DNA of 64,000 bases from Odontocerum albicorne (Eukaryota; Arthropoda; Insecta; Trichoptera; Odontoceridae). How positions within the stretch are numbered: the first letter of the stretch is position 1; every line of letters starts with the position of its first letter. Both the position numbers and the translations under genes were made by a program. The notes below the pieces were generated by a model, which saw nothing but the letters and a program-made list of their open reading frames with translations, was not told where the DNA came from and made no database searches. Below are positions 49,349 to 59,469 of this stretch, one piece after another. The stretch lies in the NCBI GenBank assembly GCA_949825065.1, contig OX463848.1:30819549-30883548 (forward strand), in the 5' to 3' direction.

Positions 49349-52300
49349 CAATAGACACAGCAAATGGCCGATCAGGTCAAATGGAGAGAATGTGACGCTT
49401 CTACATGCTACTATACATACTAGTCGAGTAAGTGTTAAGAACAGTATTTTCATTTCACAAAAACATGTTCTATCTCACAACATTTTTTATTTATTCTTGA
49501 AATCTGTGGTGTAACCAGCCAAAAAACTTTTTAAAAGTAATCATTTATTAGAGTAGAAATAAAAAGCAACAGTAACTTAAACATATAGAAAAACATCTAT
49601 TTTTTCACATAAAAGATTATTGAAAATTAATCGAATATTTTTAATTTCCTTAAATATATTTCAATGGCAAATGAAGTATGTTAATGATCATATATATACG
49701 AGTATATAACTAAAAACCATCAATGTGAAGTAGTTATCTAAACAAATTATCGAATTTTCTCTTAGTTGTTCAATCACATTACGATTGAACTATGAATTAC
49801 CTAAGATGTATTGAGTGTTTTTTTCTTATTTTTATGCTAGAATTAATTTCCATTCTTACTTAGGTCTATCCATTTGATCAAAGCAGTTCACCCCCAAAGA
49901 CAGTCTATCTACGTATACCATGTCTCTCAAAAACCACACCCGAAACATAAAATTTTACTGTGTAAAAAATCTATTGTGAAAATAAAAACGAAAAGTTGCA
50001 CGCATTATGCTAATAAAGACTTCTAATCCACTGGACTTGGATATTCATAGAAAGAGGCTTAGTTTCAGCAAAGACTTTCAGCTCAATTTAAGGAGAAGAA
50101 GCATCTGAATTCACTTTTTTTTTGTGGTAAAGCTGTCAGTTTTGAAAGCAAAGACTAGCAGCGAACTGCATAGAAAAATGACTCTACTCAAATATAATAA
50201 ATTCAACAAAAAGTTATAACTCACAAATATATTAAAATTACTCAATAATAAAATATAGGATAACATGTAACATAGATGAACATTAATTACTGCAGTCAAC
50301 AAAACTTTAAAAAAATTATACAATAAATATTATTTTTCGACGAAAAACCAGTGTGATAAATTAAAAAATCATAAATATTTTAATTTATACTATAAATTCC
50401 AATAATAATACTAGTTACAATGCTTACTCTATAAATTATAGCGCATTTTGTGGAGCTATTTTCAAAAATGTATTCAGAGTGGAGATTTTTCTACTTAGAT
50501 ATTACTAATTTGAATATTTGTGATCACAAAAAGCACAGAAGAAAACAATCAACATTAAAACACATTTTCAGTCGAACATTTTAAATAAATACTAAATATT
50601 TTTAATTCAAATTAATTTGTGACAATACCAATAAAAAAAATAAACTTCAACTGAAATAAACATTTGTATAGATTTTCCTTAAAATAATTTATTTTTAGAA
50701 TACTCTTTCATAAGTACTGTAATTCCCACATTCATATATATATATATAATATACACAAAACCAAGCATTAAAAAAAACAAAAGACAGTGGTCTAGAATTA
50801 ATGTGTGGTTTATGTATTATAAAAATCACAAAATTTTAATTTTACTTGTCATTAATTGATCTAAGAATCCTATCAACACCAAATTCATTTTTATTTTTCA
50901 CATTTTCCTGTCACCAAATACATTCTACAATACTTTCACAAACTCTTATATTAAGGATAACTATATAACTAAAAGAACACTTCAGATATGGAGCTAATTT
51001 TAGTCCAGCATGCTCATCATTTTAAAATATTTTTTCAGCTATTCTTTTTTGACATTGCACCAACTCAAAATTATTTTATTTACCATATTTTTTTCAATAC
51101 TGAAATTACCTTTTGTAAGTAATATCACGTACTGATTTAATATACATGAACAAATAAATATCAGCTGTGGAAGAGCCAAAATATGTTTTTAGCTAAATTC
51201 TATTATATGTTTCAAGAGACATCGATTGTTGAATCAAATTAAAAAATTGACCAATATTTTTTTTCTATCAGCATTATTCAATATCATATTACATTCACCG
51301 TCTTTGGATTTGTATTTGTTTTATTAACCTTAAAGTTTAAATACTCGAGATGTGATTTTAGAAATAGTGTTTGTAGTTTTTTATCATGGCAAAATTTGTA
51401 CAATTTTGTGAGAAATGCTCCTAACATTTAATTATTCTATGACATAAAATGAATATCATACATTTGTTCACTTTGTTGGGTGATAGTATATAATATTGCA
51501 TATACAACAGTATGCTTCATTTTTGACAGTTTGCAAAAGTGTAAAGCACCACTTAAAAGCTATAATAGTAATATATATCTTCATTGGTGCTTAAACATAA
51601 AAGCATTAAAAAATATTTTTTAAAAAACATATTTTAATGATGCAAATTTTAAAAAATTTATATGAAATACTCACTCAATATTCATAGTCTATAAAAATAC
51701 GTATAGTAAATAAATGTGACATTCAATACTAAAATTTGGCAACACTGACACTTTTTTCATTAACTTAATTAAGTGGAATATGAAGTGAAAAAATATGAAT
51801 TTATATTTAAATATTTTTTTGTGGAAGACAATTTCCAAATTTTGTTAAAAAATTACATAAATAATAAAAATAAAATTTTATTGTTCCCTATTAAATGACA
51901 TTTTAAATAAAATATTTATATATATAGAAAATAATCCACTTTCAATTTGAAATATTTTAATAAAAATATAAGAGCTTAGAAAGAATGTCAGAGTCACACT
52001 TTTTTACTATTTATTCAAATCATAATGTCATCAACTATTATTATATTGAATAAATACATTCAAAATGCTATTATTTTCTTGACAATTTTAAACAATAGAG
52101 ACTAACTTAAAATTCACTTGGAATAGCTCTGTACTTATTAGATACAACATAAAATTATTTAAATAAAATGACATATACAAAGATTAAAAAAATGTAACAT
52201 AGTTATTCTGATAATAAAAAAAATTATTTGGTTTATCATTTTTATACAAGCTGCCATTAATACATTTTCTTATTAAAAGTGAACACTTGTTAAAATTGAA

Positions 52301-53176
52301 GGAAAAAAATGGTAATATATGGGCAGATATAGCAAAGCTAAATAGCTACACTAGAGCAGATAAAAACATCTACACAGGTAAAAATTTCAATCAATCTATC
52401 ACATTTTTCACTTACAGTACGATTTATAAGAAATAGGAAATTATATTTTTTCCAGAATTCAATGGAGTTTTTCCCTAGAGGTAAGACCTACTCAGTCATA
52501 CAAAGATACGAACTAACACAATCAAATATTTAGCTATTTTATTACATAAATTTACTAATGAAATGAGAAAACAATGTTTCAATGTAAAACAAACTCACGC
52601 TTTTCATAAGGCTTGAAGTTTTAAGACAAGTACAGATAAGGTACATATCAATATTGAATGATATATACTTGATGATTATTCATATTCATTCTTTTAATGA
52701 ACTGTTTACTTTTCATTTTCATTTTAGATGGAAAAAATAGAACAAAAGACGTTCAAGTTCAATTTATATTTGATATATACATTTTCCATAAAATATAAAA
52801 CAAGTAACAACCAATTGTCAAAAAATTAAAAAAACTGAAACAGGCTGTTTTGAGAGCCAATATAAAATTGAACAGTAAAATTAAAAAACAAAAAGGAAGT
52901 ATAAGAAAACTATTAAATAAATAAAAAAGGAAATAATATTCTGTAATGAATTGGAGATTATTAAAATTTTTAATACACAGATTTTTTTAAATTTAGATGT
53001 TTTAGTAAAAATATATATATAATATGATCAAATATTATTTCATGTTTAAGAACCTATTATTACCCTTTTATTTGAAATAATATCACATAGTCTTACAGAC
53101 AGTCTAACCAGTGCCAAAAGATCACAGAAAACATTTAACTATGGCGTATTATTGTACCATTTAAGGAATAAATAAC

Positions 53177-53360
53177 TCAATCCACTACAGGCGGTGACAT
53201 GCCGTCTATGACTATATCTTCTAAATTTGGATAAACTAGAATCTTTTCAAATTCTTTCACAAGTCTTTTTTCTATCCAACTCGTGACATGTCCAAAGTTG
53301 ATGACACGGGAACCAAATATGGGTTTAGCCTTAAGTATAACATGAGGACTGCCTCGGAAT
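53177..53360 (-). CDS. TEX2: TEX2 orthologue, last coding exon (SMP-domain C-terminus)
   Basis: This exon encodes (G)FRGSPHVILKAKPIFGSRV, INFGHVTSWIEKRLVKEFEK and ILVYPNLEDIVIDGMSPPVV-D-stop (TGA complement at 53177-53179). It matches the C-terminus of vertebrate TEX2 (HVTDWIEKKLEQEFQKVFVMP), which closes the SMP lipid-binding module. TEX2 is an ER membrane protein whose SMP (TULIP-fold) domain carries lipids at membrane contact sites; yeast Nvj2 is related. Acceptor TTTTCAG is at 53361-53367. The first base completes the split Gly codon GG|A. The protein ends ~15-20 residues after PNLEDI, shorter than the human tail. An identical second acceptor lies 69 bp upstream (see 53314-53451). The identification is firm because all six exons join in phase. 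Confidence 0.93.
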
Positions 53361-53451
53361 CTGAAAATTAAATTATTGTTAACAAATATGGGTTTAGCCT
53401 TAAGTATAACATGAGGACTGCCTCGGAATCTGAAAATTAAATTATTCTTAA
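53314..53451 (-). repeat. TEX2: 69-bp tandem duplication spanning the last TEX2 splice acceptor
   Basis: The unit at 53314-53382 repeats at 53383-53451 with one mismatch visible (G/C at 53378/53447). Each unit includes the TTTTCAG acceptor and the first 47 bases of the exon. Splicing to the distal acceptor (exon edge 53429) instead of 53360 would add exactly 23 codons with no stop. The inserted residues would repeat FRGSPHVILKAKPIF and then read VNNNLIFR. Confidence 0.93.
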
Positions 53452-53546
53452 CATATATTTTGATATGATTTTTTTTATATTTTTCAGCTTGTTAATATTA
53501 AAAATGTTTTTCGTTTTCATATTGTATATACTTACTATAAGTAAAA

Positions 53547-53708
53547 TAACAATATCTGTACCCTAGAGGATAAACCACGGAAGTCACTTTGCACCCTAGC
53601 GGATAAACGTCATATGCGTCATACATGAATTGTATGATGCAACGTCGTTTAAACTCTGGGGTAAAATGTGACTCCCGTGGTTTATCCTCTAGGGTACAGA
53701 TATTATTA
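53547..53708. mobile_element. 162-bp foldback MITE in the last TEX2 intron
   Basis: The 41-bp arms 53547-53587 and 53668-53708 are inverted copies with two mismatches. The centre continues to pair weakly (CATATGCGTCATAC / GTATGATGCAACG). The arm contains ACCCTAGAGGATAAACCACG, and a second direct motif CACCCTAGCGGATAAACG lies inside. TA dinucleotides flank both ends. It has no coding capacity. Confidence 0.75.
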
Positions 53709-53719
53709 CAAAAGAACAT

Positions 53720-54180
53720 TCAAATATGGTTATGAAATGTTCACTTATTTATACCATGCTAAAACCTTGACTGAATGGTTTAATATTTCGAAAGGAGTAA
53801 AGCAAGGATGCGTTATGTCACCTTGGTTGTTCAATATTTATAAAGATTCATGTGTGAAGGAACTACAGAGGTCAATTGGTGGCATACAAATGTGAAATGA
53901 GAACGTATGTGGATTGCTGTATGCAGATGACATGTTAGTGTTAGCGGAGAATGTGGATGAATTGCAGAGTTTGATAAGTAAGTTGTATGAAAGATGTGAA
54001 GAGAAAGATCTGAAAATGAATGTTACAAAATCCACAATAATGATGATAGTATAAAAGGAAAAGATGCTGCATATGGGTGAGAAATAAAAGATTGCAGGAA
54101 GTTGAGGAATTCTGCTACTTGGGTAGTATATTCTCAGATGATGGAAGAGTTAAGAGGAATATCTAACGGCATGTAGCGTT
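53720..54180 (+). pseudogene. RTE-like LINE reverse-transcriptase fragment with YADD motif
   Basis: The plus strand encodes TEWFNISKGVKQGCVMSPWL, FNIYKD and then, after a stop at 53893, CGLLYADDMLVLAENVDELQ, SLISKLYERCEEKDLKMNV. FCYLGSIFSDDGRVKRNI follows in another frame. The QGCVMSPWLFNIY and YADD blocks are reverse transcriptase motifs 4 and 5. It lies antisense to TEX2 and is inactive. Confidence 0.85.
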
Positions 54181-54183
54181 AGG

Positions 54184-54276
54184 AAACAAAGTCAATGAAG
54201 TACTAAAACATACATGATTGAACCAGACAGTATCTGGTTCAATCATGTATGTTTTAGTACCTCATTGACTTTGTTT
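54184..54276. repeat. 44-bp hairpin with 5-nt loop
   Basis: Arms 54184-54227 and 54233-54276 are inverted copies with a single A/G difference, separated by CAGTA. The left arm belongs to the reverse-transcriptase fragment (GGAAACAAAGTCAATGAAGT..., compare GNKVNEVL). The right arm is therefore a locally templated inverted copy of LINE debris. Confidence 0.95.
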
Positions 54277-54584
54277 GAACTAAAGAATATTATGGTGCAA
54301 GATATAGGTCAGTATTCATAAATTACATGTTTTATTTCATTTTTATAGTTCTATATGCAACTCTGGCAGTATTTGTTCTTATTTATTTTATGGATTTTCT
54401 TCCATGCATAATGCATTAAATGCGTTTATGACATAGCATTTAAATTCTAAAAATGTAGAAAATTTACTATGAAATATTTATTTAAAAAAAAACAAATATG
54501 ACTCGTAACTCATATATACCTACAGAAATTACCAGTTGGAAAAATTATTACTTTAATGTATTTCAAAGAAATCATATGGCGCTT

Positions 54585-54640
54585 TGTCTTCTCCGCCTAG
54601 CCCAATAGAGAAATGGCGTGATGGTACATATGTAAAACCT
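54585..54640 (+). mobile_element. LINE family E terminal fragment (plus)
   Basis: GCGCTTTGTCTTCTCCGCCT, AGCCCAATAGAGAAATGGCG, TGATGGTACATATGTA is the family-E 3' terminus followed by a TATG-like tail. Confidence 0.55.
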
Positions 54641-54920
54641 GATAATTTTTTATTCATTTTGTTTTGACCTTATAAAAAACATATTTTGATTTGTAAATAC
54701 TAAAATCTACTTGATATTAAACAAAATTGTACAAAATGAATGATCAATTAGTTGACAGTTGTCAATCTAAAACAAGTTTCACTGAAGAGTGCAAGTATTT
54801 TTTCAGAAACAAAAAAAAGTTTATTGAAAAACATGCTTTTATAAGAACCAGAAACAGGTAACTTATAGGTCCATTTTTTTTTAAATATACGAGAAAGCAA
54901 TGCAATCAAGCTTTTCAATC

Positions 54921-55028
54921 ACTGTTTTTGGTTAGTATAAAAGCATGCTTTAAAAGTACATTTTTTCACTTTTAAAGCATGCTTTTATACTAACCAAAAA
55001 CAGTAGTAAAGTACATTTTTTCACTTTT
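54921..55028. repeat. 37-bp perfect hairpin framed by a 21-bp direct repeat
   Basis: Arms 54921-54957 and 54968-55004 are exact complements with a 10-nt spacer. AAAGTACATTTTTTCACTTT(T) occurs at 54953-54973 and again at 55008-55028. The layout (arm, direct repeat, inverted arm, direct repeat) fits a nascent strand that switched to the opposite template and then back. Confidence 0.95.
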
Positions 55029-55180
55029 TAGTTTCCATAGGGCCAATAGCTCCTTGAATGCAATGTAAGGTACGTTAAATTCATAAATAAAATAAGGAAA
55101 TTTCAATCCTTATTTGTTGTTATAAAAAAGTAATCATTTGTTAAGAAATACTTGGGAAAATTAGAGATTTAAAATATTAC

Positions 55181-55320
55181 CCAAACCACAAGCGATCAGA
55201 AGGAGGAGGTGGAATATTGATAGTGAAACACCCAACAAGACCACAAAGTTCCACGTTCAACTTCAAATCCGTGTTGGAAACTCCCTCCATTGCACGTTTT
55301 ACATATTTGTATTCAGTAAC
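55181..55320 (-). CDS. TEX2: TEX2 orthologue, penultimate coding exon (SMP domain)
   Basis: The exon encodes VTEYKYVKRAMEGVSNTDLK, LNVELCGLVGCFTINIPPPP, SDRLWFG. The GVSNTDL...INIPPPPSDRLWFGF block corresponds to vertebrate EVSNTPLLLTVEV...VNIPPPPTDRVWYGF, a hallmark of TEX2 SMP domains. It starts in phase 0 after ATTTACAG and ends in phase 2 before GTAATA. It joins Q-H|V to the preceding exon and G|F to the last exon. Confidence 0.95.
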
Positions 55321-55649
55321 CTGTAAATAAGAGGGAGTGTTAGTTACATTAGAAACTCGAAATGATAATACAGGAATATTGAAGAAAACAATACTGGTTA
55401 GAGAAATAAGATTTGAGAATCTGATAATAATAAGAAAAAAAAAAGGTTCCATAATTGTCCTTACCAGCATTAAGGTTTGTTTTACAATAGTTGAAATTTT
55501 TATTTTTTAATTCAGTTGCGACAACAATATGACTTGTATAACACCATTTAATAATAAAATATCACCTTAAGAGCACTTCATTTTTTTATTTATAAAAGAC
55601 AGTTCGTAAGCATCACTAAATAAATTCAAGTAAAATGATTTCTGAAAGT

Positions 55650-56257
55650 ACGAGGGTGGTTCAATAAGTACCCGTGTTTGATGACAGATGGTGTTGCTGT
55701 TACCATTGTATGCTCCCATCTGTTAAACGATGCCAAAAACAAATTTAACACTGATACATAGGTTAGTTTGTATTTGACAGCCATTGCAGTAAGCAATGGA
55801 ACGTGGTTTTCGCTAAAATGGAGCAAGTCCAGTATCATTCAGAGATTCGCTTTTTGCTTTTGGATGGGAAAATGTGTGAGGAGATAAAAGCGAAATTGAA
55901 TGCTGTTTATGGGGACCCTCCGCCATCAACAACAACAGTTAGATATTAAGTTCAACGAATTTAAACATGGTCGAACATCCGTTTTTAATGAGGATCGCCC
56001 AGGACGCCTGGGCAGATGTGTTTACCGAGGAAATCATTAAAAAAGTCCACGACATGATTCTCGCTGATCGTCGAACGAAAGTTCACAAAGTAGCAGAGGA
56101 CATAGGTGTGTCGACGGGCACGGCAATTAATATTTTACACGATAAGTTATCGACTCGATGGCTGCCGCGATTGCTTACGGTGGACAAAAAGCGCGTGCGG
56201 CTTTCAACTTCGAAGCTGTGTATGGAGCAATTTAAGCGAGATCCGAAGGAGTTTTAA
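55650..56257 (+). pseudogene. mariner transposon, 5' half, frameshifted
   Basis: The copy starts ACGAGGGTGGTTCAATAAGT, a typical mariner inverted terminal repeat. From ATG 55818 the frame reads MEQVQYHSEIRFLLLDGKMC, then FNEFKHGRTSVFNEDRPGR and EEIIKKVHDMILADRRTKVH, LLTVDKKRVRLSTSKLCMEQ, FKRDPKEF in other frames. This is the N-terminal helix-turn-helix half. The copy stops at the FKRDPKEF position, just before the first catalytic Asp, so the catalytic domain is missing. Confidence 0.85.
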
Positions 56258-56539
56258 ATAAGGATGCCAATAATCAATAATAGGTCTATTCACTTGAATA
56301 TTGAAATCGGTAATGCTGCTTTTGCTAGATTATTACAACATTAAAATTATGCAGGATGGTAAATCCAACAGGGCTGGTTAAGATAAAACCCCCAAGGAAA
56401 CTTTTAATTTGTGCTGTTTCTAGTTAGCGATATTTGAGGTGAATATTTTTTTTTGTATGCTTAAGACATACGAAAAAAACATTTTTATTATTTCATTTTG
56501 GAACTTTTTAATATGAATCATACCGAATCTGTAGTATAT

Positions 56540-56609
56540 AAACACTGTTTATTCCACTTTATAAAATGGTATAACCCTACCATTTAATAAAGTGGAATAA
56601 ATAGTGTTT
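56540..56609. mobile_element. Hairpin MITE (32-bp arms)
   Basis: Arms 56540-56571 and 56578-56609 are inverted with two mismatches around a TAACCC spacer. AAACACTGTTTATTCCACTT and TGGTATAACCCTACC also appear, inverted, at 62358-62440, so this is a multi-copy element. Confidence 0.75.
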
Positions 56610-56703
56610 AACTAAACACATTACAATGCCTTTAAATCTCCACAGTACTAATGCCTTAACTATAAATAATATATTCAATAGAAGAGAGTTTTAAAGCACT
56701 TAC

Positions 56704-56809
56704 ATGCTGAAAGTATTTGCTTGCTGCAATCTTGTCCACCATACGTAGCAATTTTTTTGCCGGAGTGTTACCAACGGTCAAGTGTGTAGGAGGACTAGGT
56801 TCTGAGGAG
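56704..56809 (-). CDS. TEX2: TEX2 orthologue, coding exon
   Basis: The exon encodes (A)SSEPSPPTHLTVGNTPAKKL, LRMVDKIAASKYFQH. Its end matches vertebrate IMRFVDKITKSKYFQ, the helix preceding the conserved ATETEF/VTEYKY strand. It starts in phase 2 (the C completes GC|C) after ATTCTAG and ends in phase 0 before GTAAGT. It forms the end of the flexible acidic loop within the SMP domain. Confidence 0.93.
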
Positions 56810-56962
56810 CTAGAATATACAAAGTAATATATGATTGTAACATGACCTATTTTCTCCACTTGGTATATAATTTCTCCACTAGTGATAATCCATTAGTCAT
56901 GTATCATCCCTTATTCAACTTCATGCACACAAATTATATATAATATCATTTTAATAAAAATT

Positions 56963-57475
56963 TCAGAGGTCACTGATGATGAAAAGTGGATTATTTATAA
57001 GAATGTTAGTAGAAAAAGATCATGGTCACAGCGGGATGAACCAGTATAGACAATCAGAAAGGTTACAATGCACCCAAAGAAGGTCATGCTGTGTATCTGG
57101 TACAATGAGTTGTTGCCACCAAACCAAGCTATTGATTCAAATAAGTACTGTTCACAATTAATCAAATTGAAGCAAGCAATCAACAAGAAGAGGTCAGAGT
57201 TGGCTAATAGAAAAGGCGTTGTGTTTTAGCATGACAACGCCGTTTCTATGTTCCCTCGGCAAAAATGGTAACAATTTGACAGGGATAATTTAATGCATCC
57301 GCCATATAGTCCGGACCTTACACCTTCTGACTATCTTTGCAGAACAAAAGCACTTGGATCAGTTTTTTGCTTACAGTCCCAGCAATTCTATAAGAGAGTT
57401 ATCCTTCACCTACCAGAAAGATGGAGGGTCATCGATGAAAATGGCGCATACATAATTGATAAAACTTATTTCTGA
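56963..57475 (+). pseudogene. mariner transposase catalytic-domain remnant (cecropia/mellifera-like)
   Basis: Broken frames in order read VTDDEKWIIYKNVSRKRSWS, IRKVTMHPKKVMLCIWYNEL, LPPNQAIDSNKYCSQLIKLK, NKKRSELANRKGVVF, HDNAVS, PPYSPDLTPSDYL and LHLPERWRVIDENGAYIIDK. They cover the catalytic domain, with D.EKW, HDNA and SPDL.PSDY as the three Asp-bearing blocks. There is no N-terminus. It is a different lineage from 55650-56257, and although it follows it in the same orientation the two are not halves of one element. Confidence 0.8.
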
Positions 57476-57519
57476 ATATACAAATAAATTATTTTAAAAA
57501 CAGTAAAATAAATGAGACG

Positions 57520-58800
57520 AATATACGAGGCGTATCCAGAAAGTAAGTGTACTGAGGCTCTCACGACCGGATGGATTTTATTTTCGACATGTTGGCTACA
57601 CTTCCGTATAGCCTGACCCTTCCCCTCCGCAACGAGACCTGTTCAAGGTCAGTACGTTGAGAAGTGTCGACGCGACAACACGTTTCGTGAAAAATGTCAA
57701 TCCAATCTCCCGCCAAGTGCGAAATACGCGGCGTCATCCGTTATCTCGTTTGGAAGGGAAAACCTCCGGTTGAGGTTTATAATGAGGTGAAAACTGCATA
57801 TGGTGATAAAGCTATGAATCGTACGAGTGTGTACAAGTGGTGTCTCGAGTTTAAAAATGGTCGTACGTCTGTGCATGATGATCAGAGGAGCGGAAAACCT
57901 TCAATTGTGACTGACGAAATTGTGGAAAAAATCGAAAATGCGCTCCGTGACGATCGCAGATTGACTGTGGATCTCTACTACACGAAACCATCACAGAAAC
58001 CCTCGGATATCGGAAACTGTCCGCGAGGTGGGTCCCAAAACAGCTGACAGACCAACACAAGTTGAATCGAGTGGAGGCCGGGCAAGAGTTTTTGAGGCGC
58101 TGCAAACTCCATGGAGAAGAATTTCTCCGCTCTATCGTTACTGGAACTTGGGTTGCACACTACACGCCTGAAACCAAAAGGCAGTCTCAACAGTGGCATC
58201 ACACCTCTTCACCCTCTGCCAAAAAGTTCAAAACCACAATTTCAGCCAAGAAAATCATGGCATCTGTGTTTTGGGACTGTCAAGGCATAATTTTAATTGA
58301 ATATATGCCTCAAGGGGAGACCATCAACTCTGCAAGATACTGTGAGACCCTAAAAAAATTGCGGAGGGCGATTCAGAACAAGAGGAGAGGCATGCTGACA
58401 AAGGGAGTCTGCCTGCTGCACGACAATGCCAGACCACACACGGCCAACGCCACGAAAGAACTGCTTGCCTCGTTTAAATGGGATGTCCTGAACCATCCTG
58501 CGCATTCCCCTGACCTAGCACCTTCAGATTACTATCTCTTTACCTCCCTGAAGCTGCACATGGGTGGAAAAAGGTTTTCAATCGACGAGGAGGTAAAGGA
58601 GGAGGTGGAGAAGTGACGGCGGTGTTGGCGGGAAACTACTTCGAGGAAGGCATCAAAAAGTTGATACCCCGCTTCACCACCTGCATTGAGAGGAATGGCG
58701 ACTATGTCGAAAAATAGCTTACATATGTACTATGGTAACCACGTAATTTTTTTGTTTAAATAAAAAAAATTGTAGCCTACAAAAATTCAGTACACTCAAA
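57520..58800 (+). pseudogene. mariner transposon with nearly complete transposase, inactivated
   Basis: The transposase begins at ATG 57694 (MSIQSPAKCEIRGVIRYLVW) with NRTSVYKWCLEFKNGRTSVH and DDQRSGKPSIVTDEIVEKIE (helix-turn-helix part). A deletion shifts the frame near 57985. The catalytic part follows from about 58062: LHEEFL-type sequence, MASVFWDCQGIILIEYMPQG, GVCLLHDNARPHTANATKEL, and HSPDLAPSDYYLF. The usual GDETW motif is reduced to TGTWVAHY, so the first catalytic Asp is lost; the second (HDNARP) and third (PSDYYLF) remain. Another frameshift near 58614 separates the true C-terminus (NYFEEGIKKLIP ... RNGDYVEK, stop 58715-58717). GTGTACTGA is shared, inverted, by the two ends. Decay is slight, so it is younger than the neighbouring copies. 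Confidence 0.88.
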
Positions 58801-58947
58801 TTTCGATATACAATCAAATTTCGTACCCTTCTCTTCATATGAATTGAAATTATGAAGAGAACATTATTTTCAATCATAGTTTAAATAATCATCTAATATT
58901 TCATTCAAAATAGATATTTTATATAAAAGAATGAAATAATGATAAAT

Positions 58948-58986
58948 AATGATAAACCGTATGCTAAAGGCATACGGTTTATCATT
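58948..58986. repeat. Perfect 17-bp hairpin, 5-nt loop
   Basis: AATGATAAACCGTATGC (58948-58964) and its exact complement (58970-58986) surround TAAAG. It lies outside the mariner copy. Confidence 0.9.
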
Positions 58987-59315
58987 ACCAAACATTTCTT
59001 TAACACCAATCAGATAATCCCTGATTTTTTAATTTACTTTATAAAAAGAGTGACAAACTACTATTGAATAAAATCTAATAATTTATTAATTTCACTCTCA
59101 TTTTTATTAAATCAGTTGACTATTTAAATCAAACCTTTGTTGTGGGTAGTTCCATGGCTTGAAGTAGCCTTCCTTTAAGTATTAGATAAATGGATTGCGT
59201 TTATAATTAATTTCAAGATGCATTTAAGGAGCACTCTTTTTAGGTCTTTTTAAAATTTATACATACACCGGAGAAGAATTTGCTTTAATATTTAATAGAT
59301 ATAAAATATATTTAC

Positions 59316-59469
59316 GCAATTGTTTTTGAAACTTGAGCACTTGATAGGTCAGCATCATCATCAGAACTGCTTTCTGCCGTATCTTCTAAGTCTGACTCAA
59401 AGACTGCCATATTAACTTTCTTGTGTGAAGGACTTTTGTGTACTTCTGGTGTTTCTTCAGATTGAAAAT
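59316..59469 (-). CDS. TEX2: TEX2 orthologue, coding exon for the acidic loop
   Basis: The exon encodes (N)FQSEETPEVHKSPSHKKVN, MAVFESDLEDTAESSSDDDA, DLSSAQVSKTIA. The Ser/Asp/Glu-rich stretch corresponds in position to the acidic linker of vertebrate TEX2 (DSDEESSS...EEDD). It starts in phase 1 after TTTTTTAAG and ends in phase 2 before GTAAAT. As expected of a disordered loop, similarity is compositional rather than residue by residue; the call rests on phase and position. Confidence 0.85.

Larger units (their letters stand above)
46800..53176. other. AT-rich, transposon-poor block downstream of the TEX2 stop codon
   Basis: Apart from one tRNA-like SINE head (48200-48285), a poly(C)/CA tract (49327-49345) and short AT microsatellites, I recognise no repeats or genes in this ~6 kb. 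That is unlike the rest of the window. The plus strand looks A-rich, meaning the TEX2-sense strand is U-rich, as 3' UTRs often are. A long 3' UTR is one possible explanation. A candidate TEX2 poly(A) signal (complement of TTTATT at 53067-53072) lies only ~105 bp after the stop codon. Confidence 0.4.
53361..55180 (-). other. TEX2: Last TEX2 intron
   Basis: Bounded by donor GTAATA (complement at 55175-55180) and acceptor TTTTCAG. It contains the foldback MITE, a reverse-transcriptase fragment, a LINE E terminus and two long hairpins, listed separately. About 54280-54580 and 54640-54920 are plain AT-rich sequence. Confidence 0.85.
55321..56703 (-). other. TEX2: TEX2 intron with a mariner remnant and a small MITE
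   Basis: Bounded by GTAAGT (complement at 56698-56703) and ATTTACAG. Contents are the mariner copy 55650-56257 and the hairpin MITE 56540-56609. The remaining ~600 bp is featureless AT-rich sequence. Confidence 0.85.
56810..59315 (-). other. TEX2: TEX2 intron carrying two mariner copies
   Basis: Bounded by GTAAAT (complement at 59310-59315) and ATTCTAG. The two mariner copies (56963-57475, 57520-58800) and a small hairpin (58948-58986) occupy most of it. The rest is AT-rich. Confidence 0.85.
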
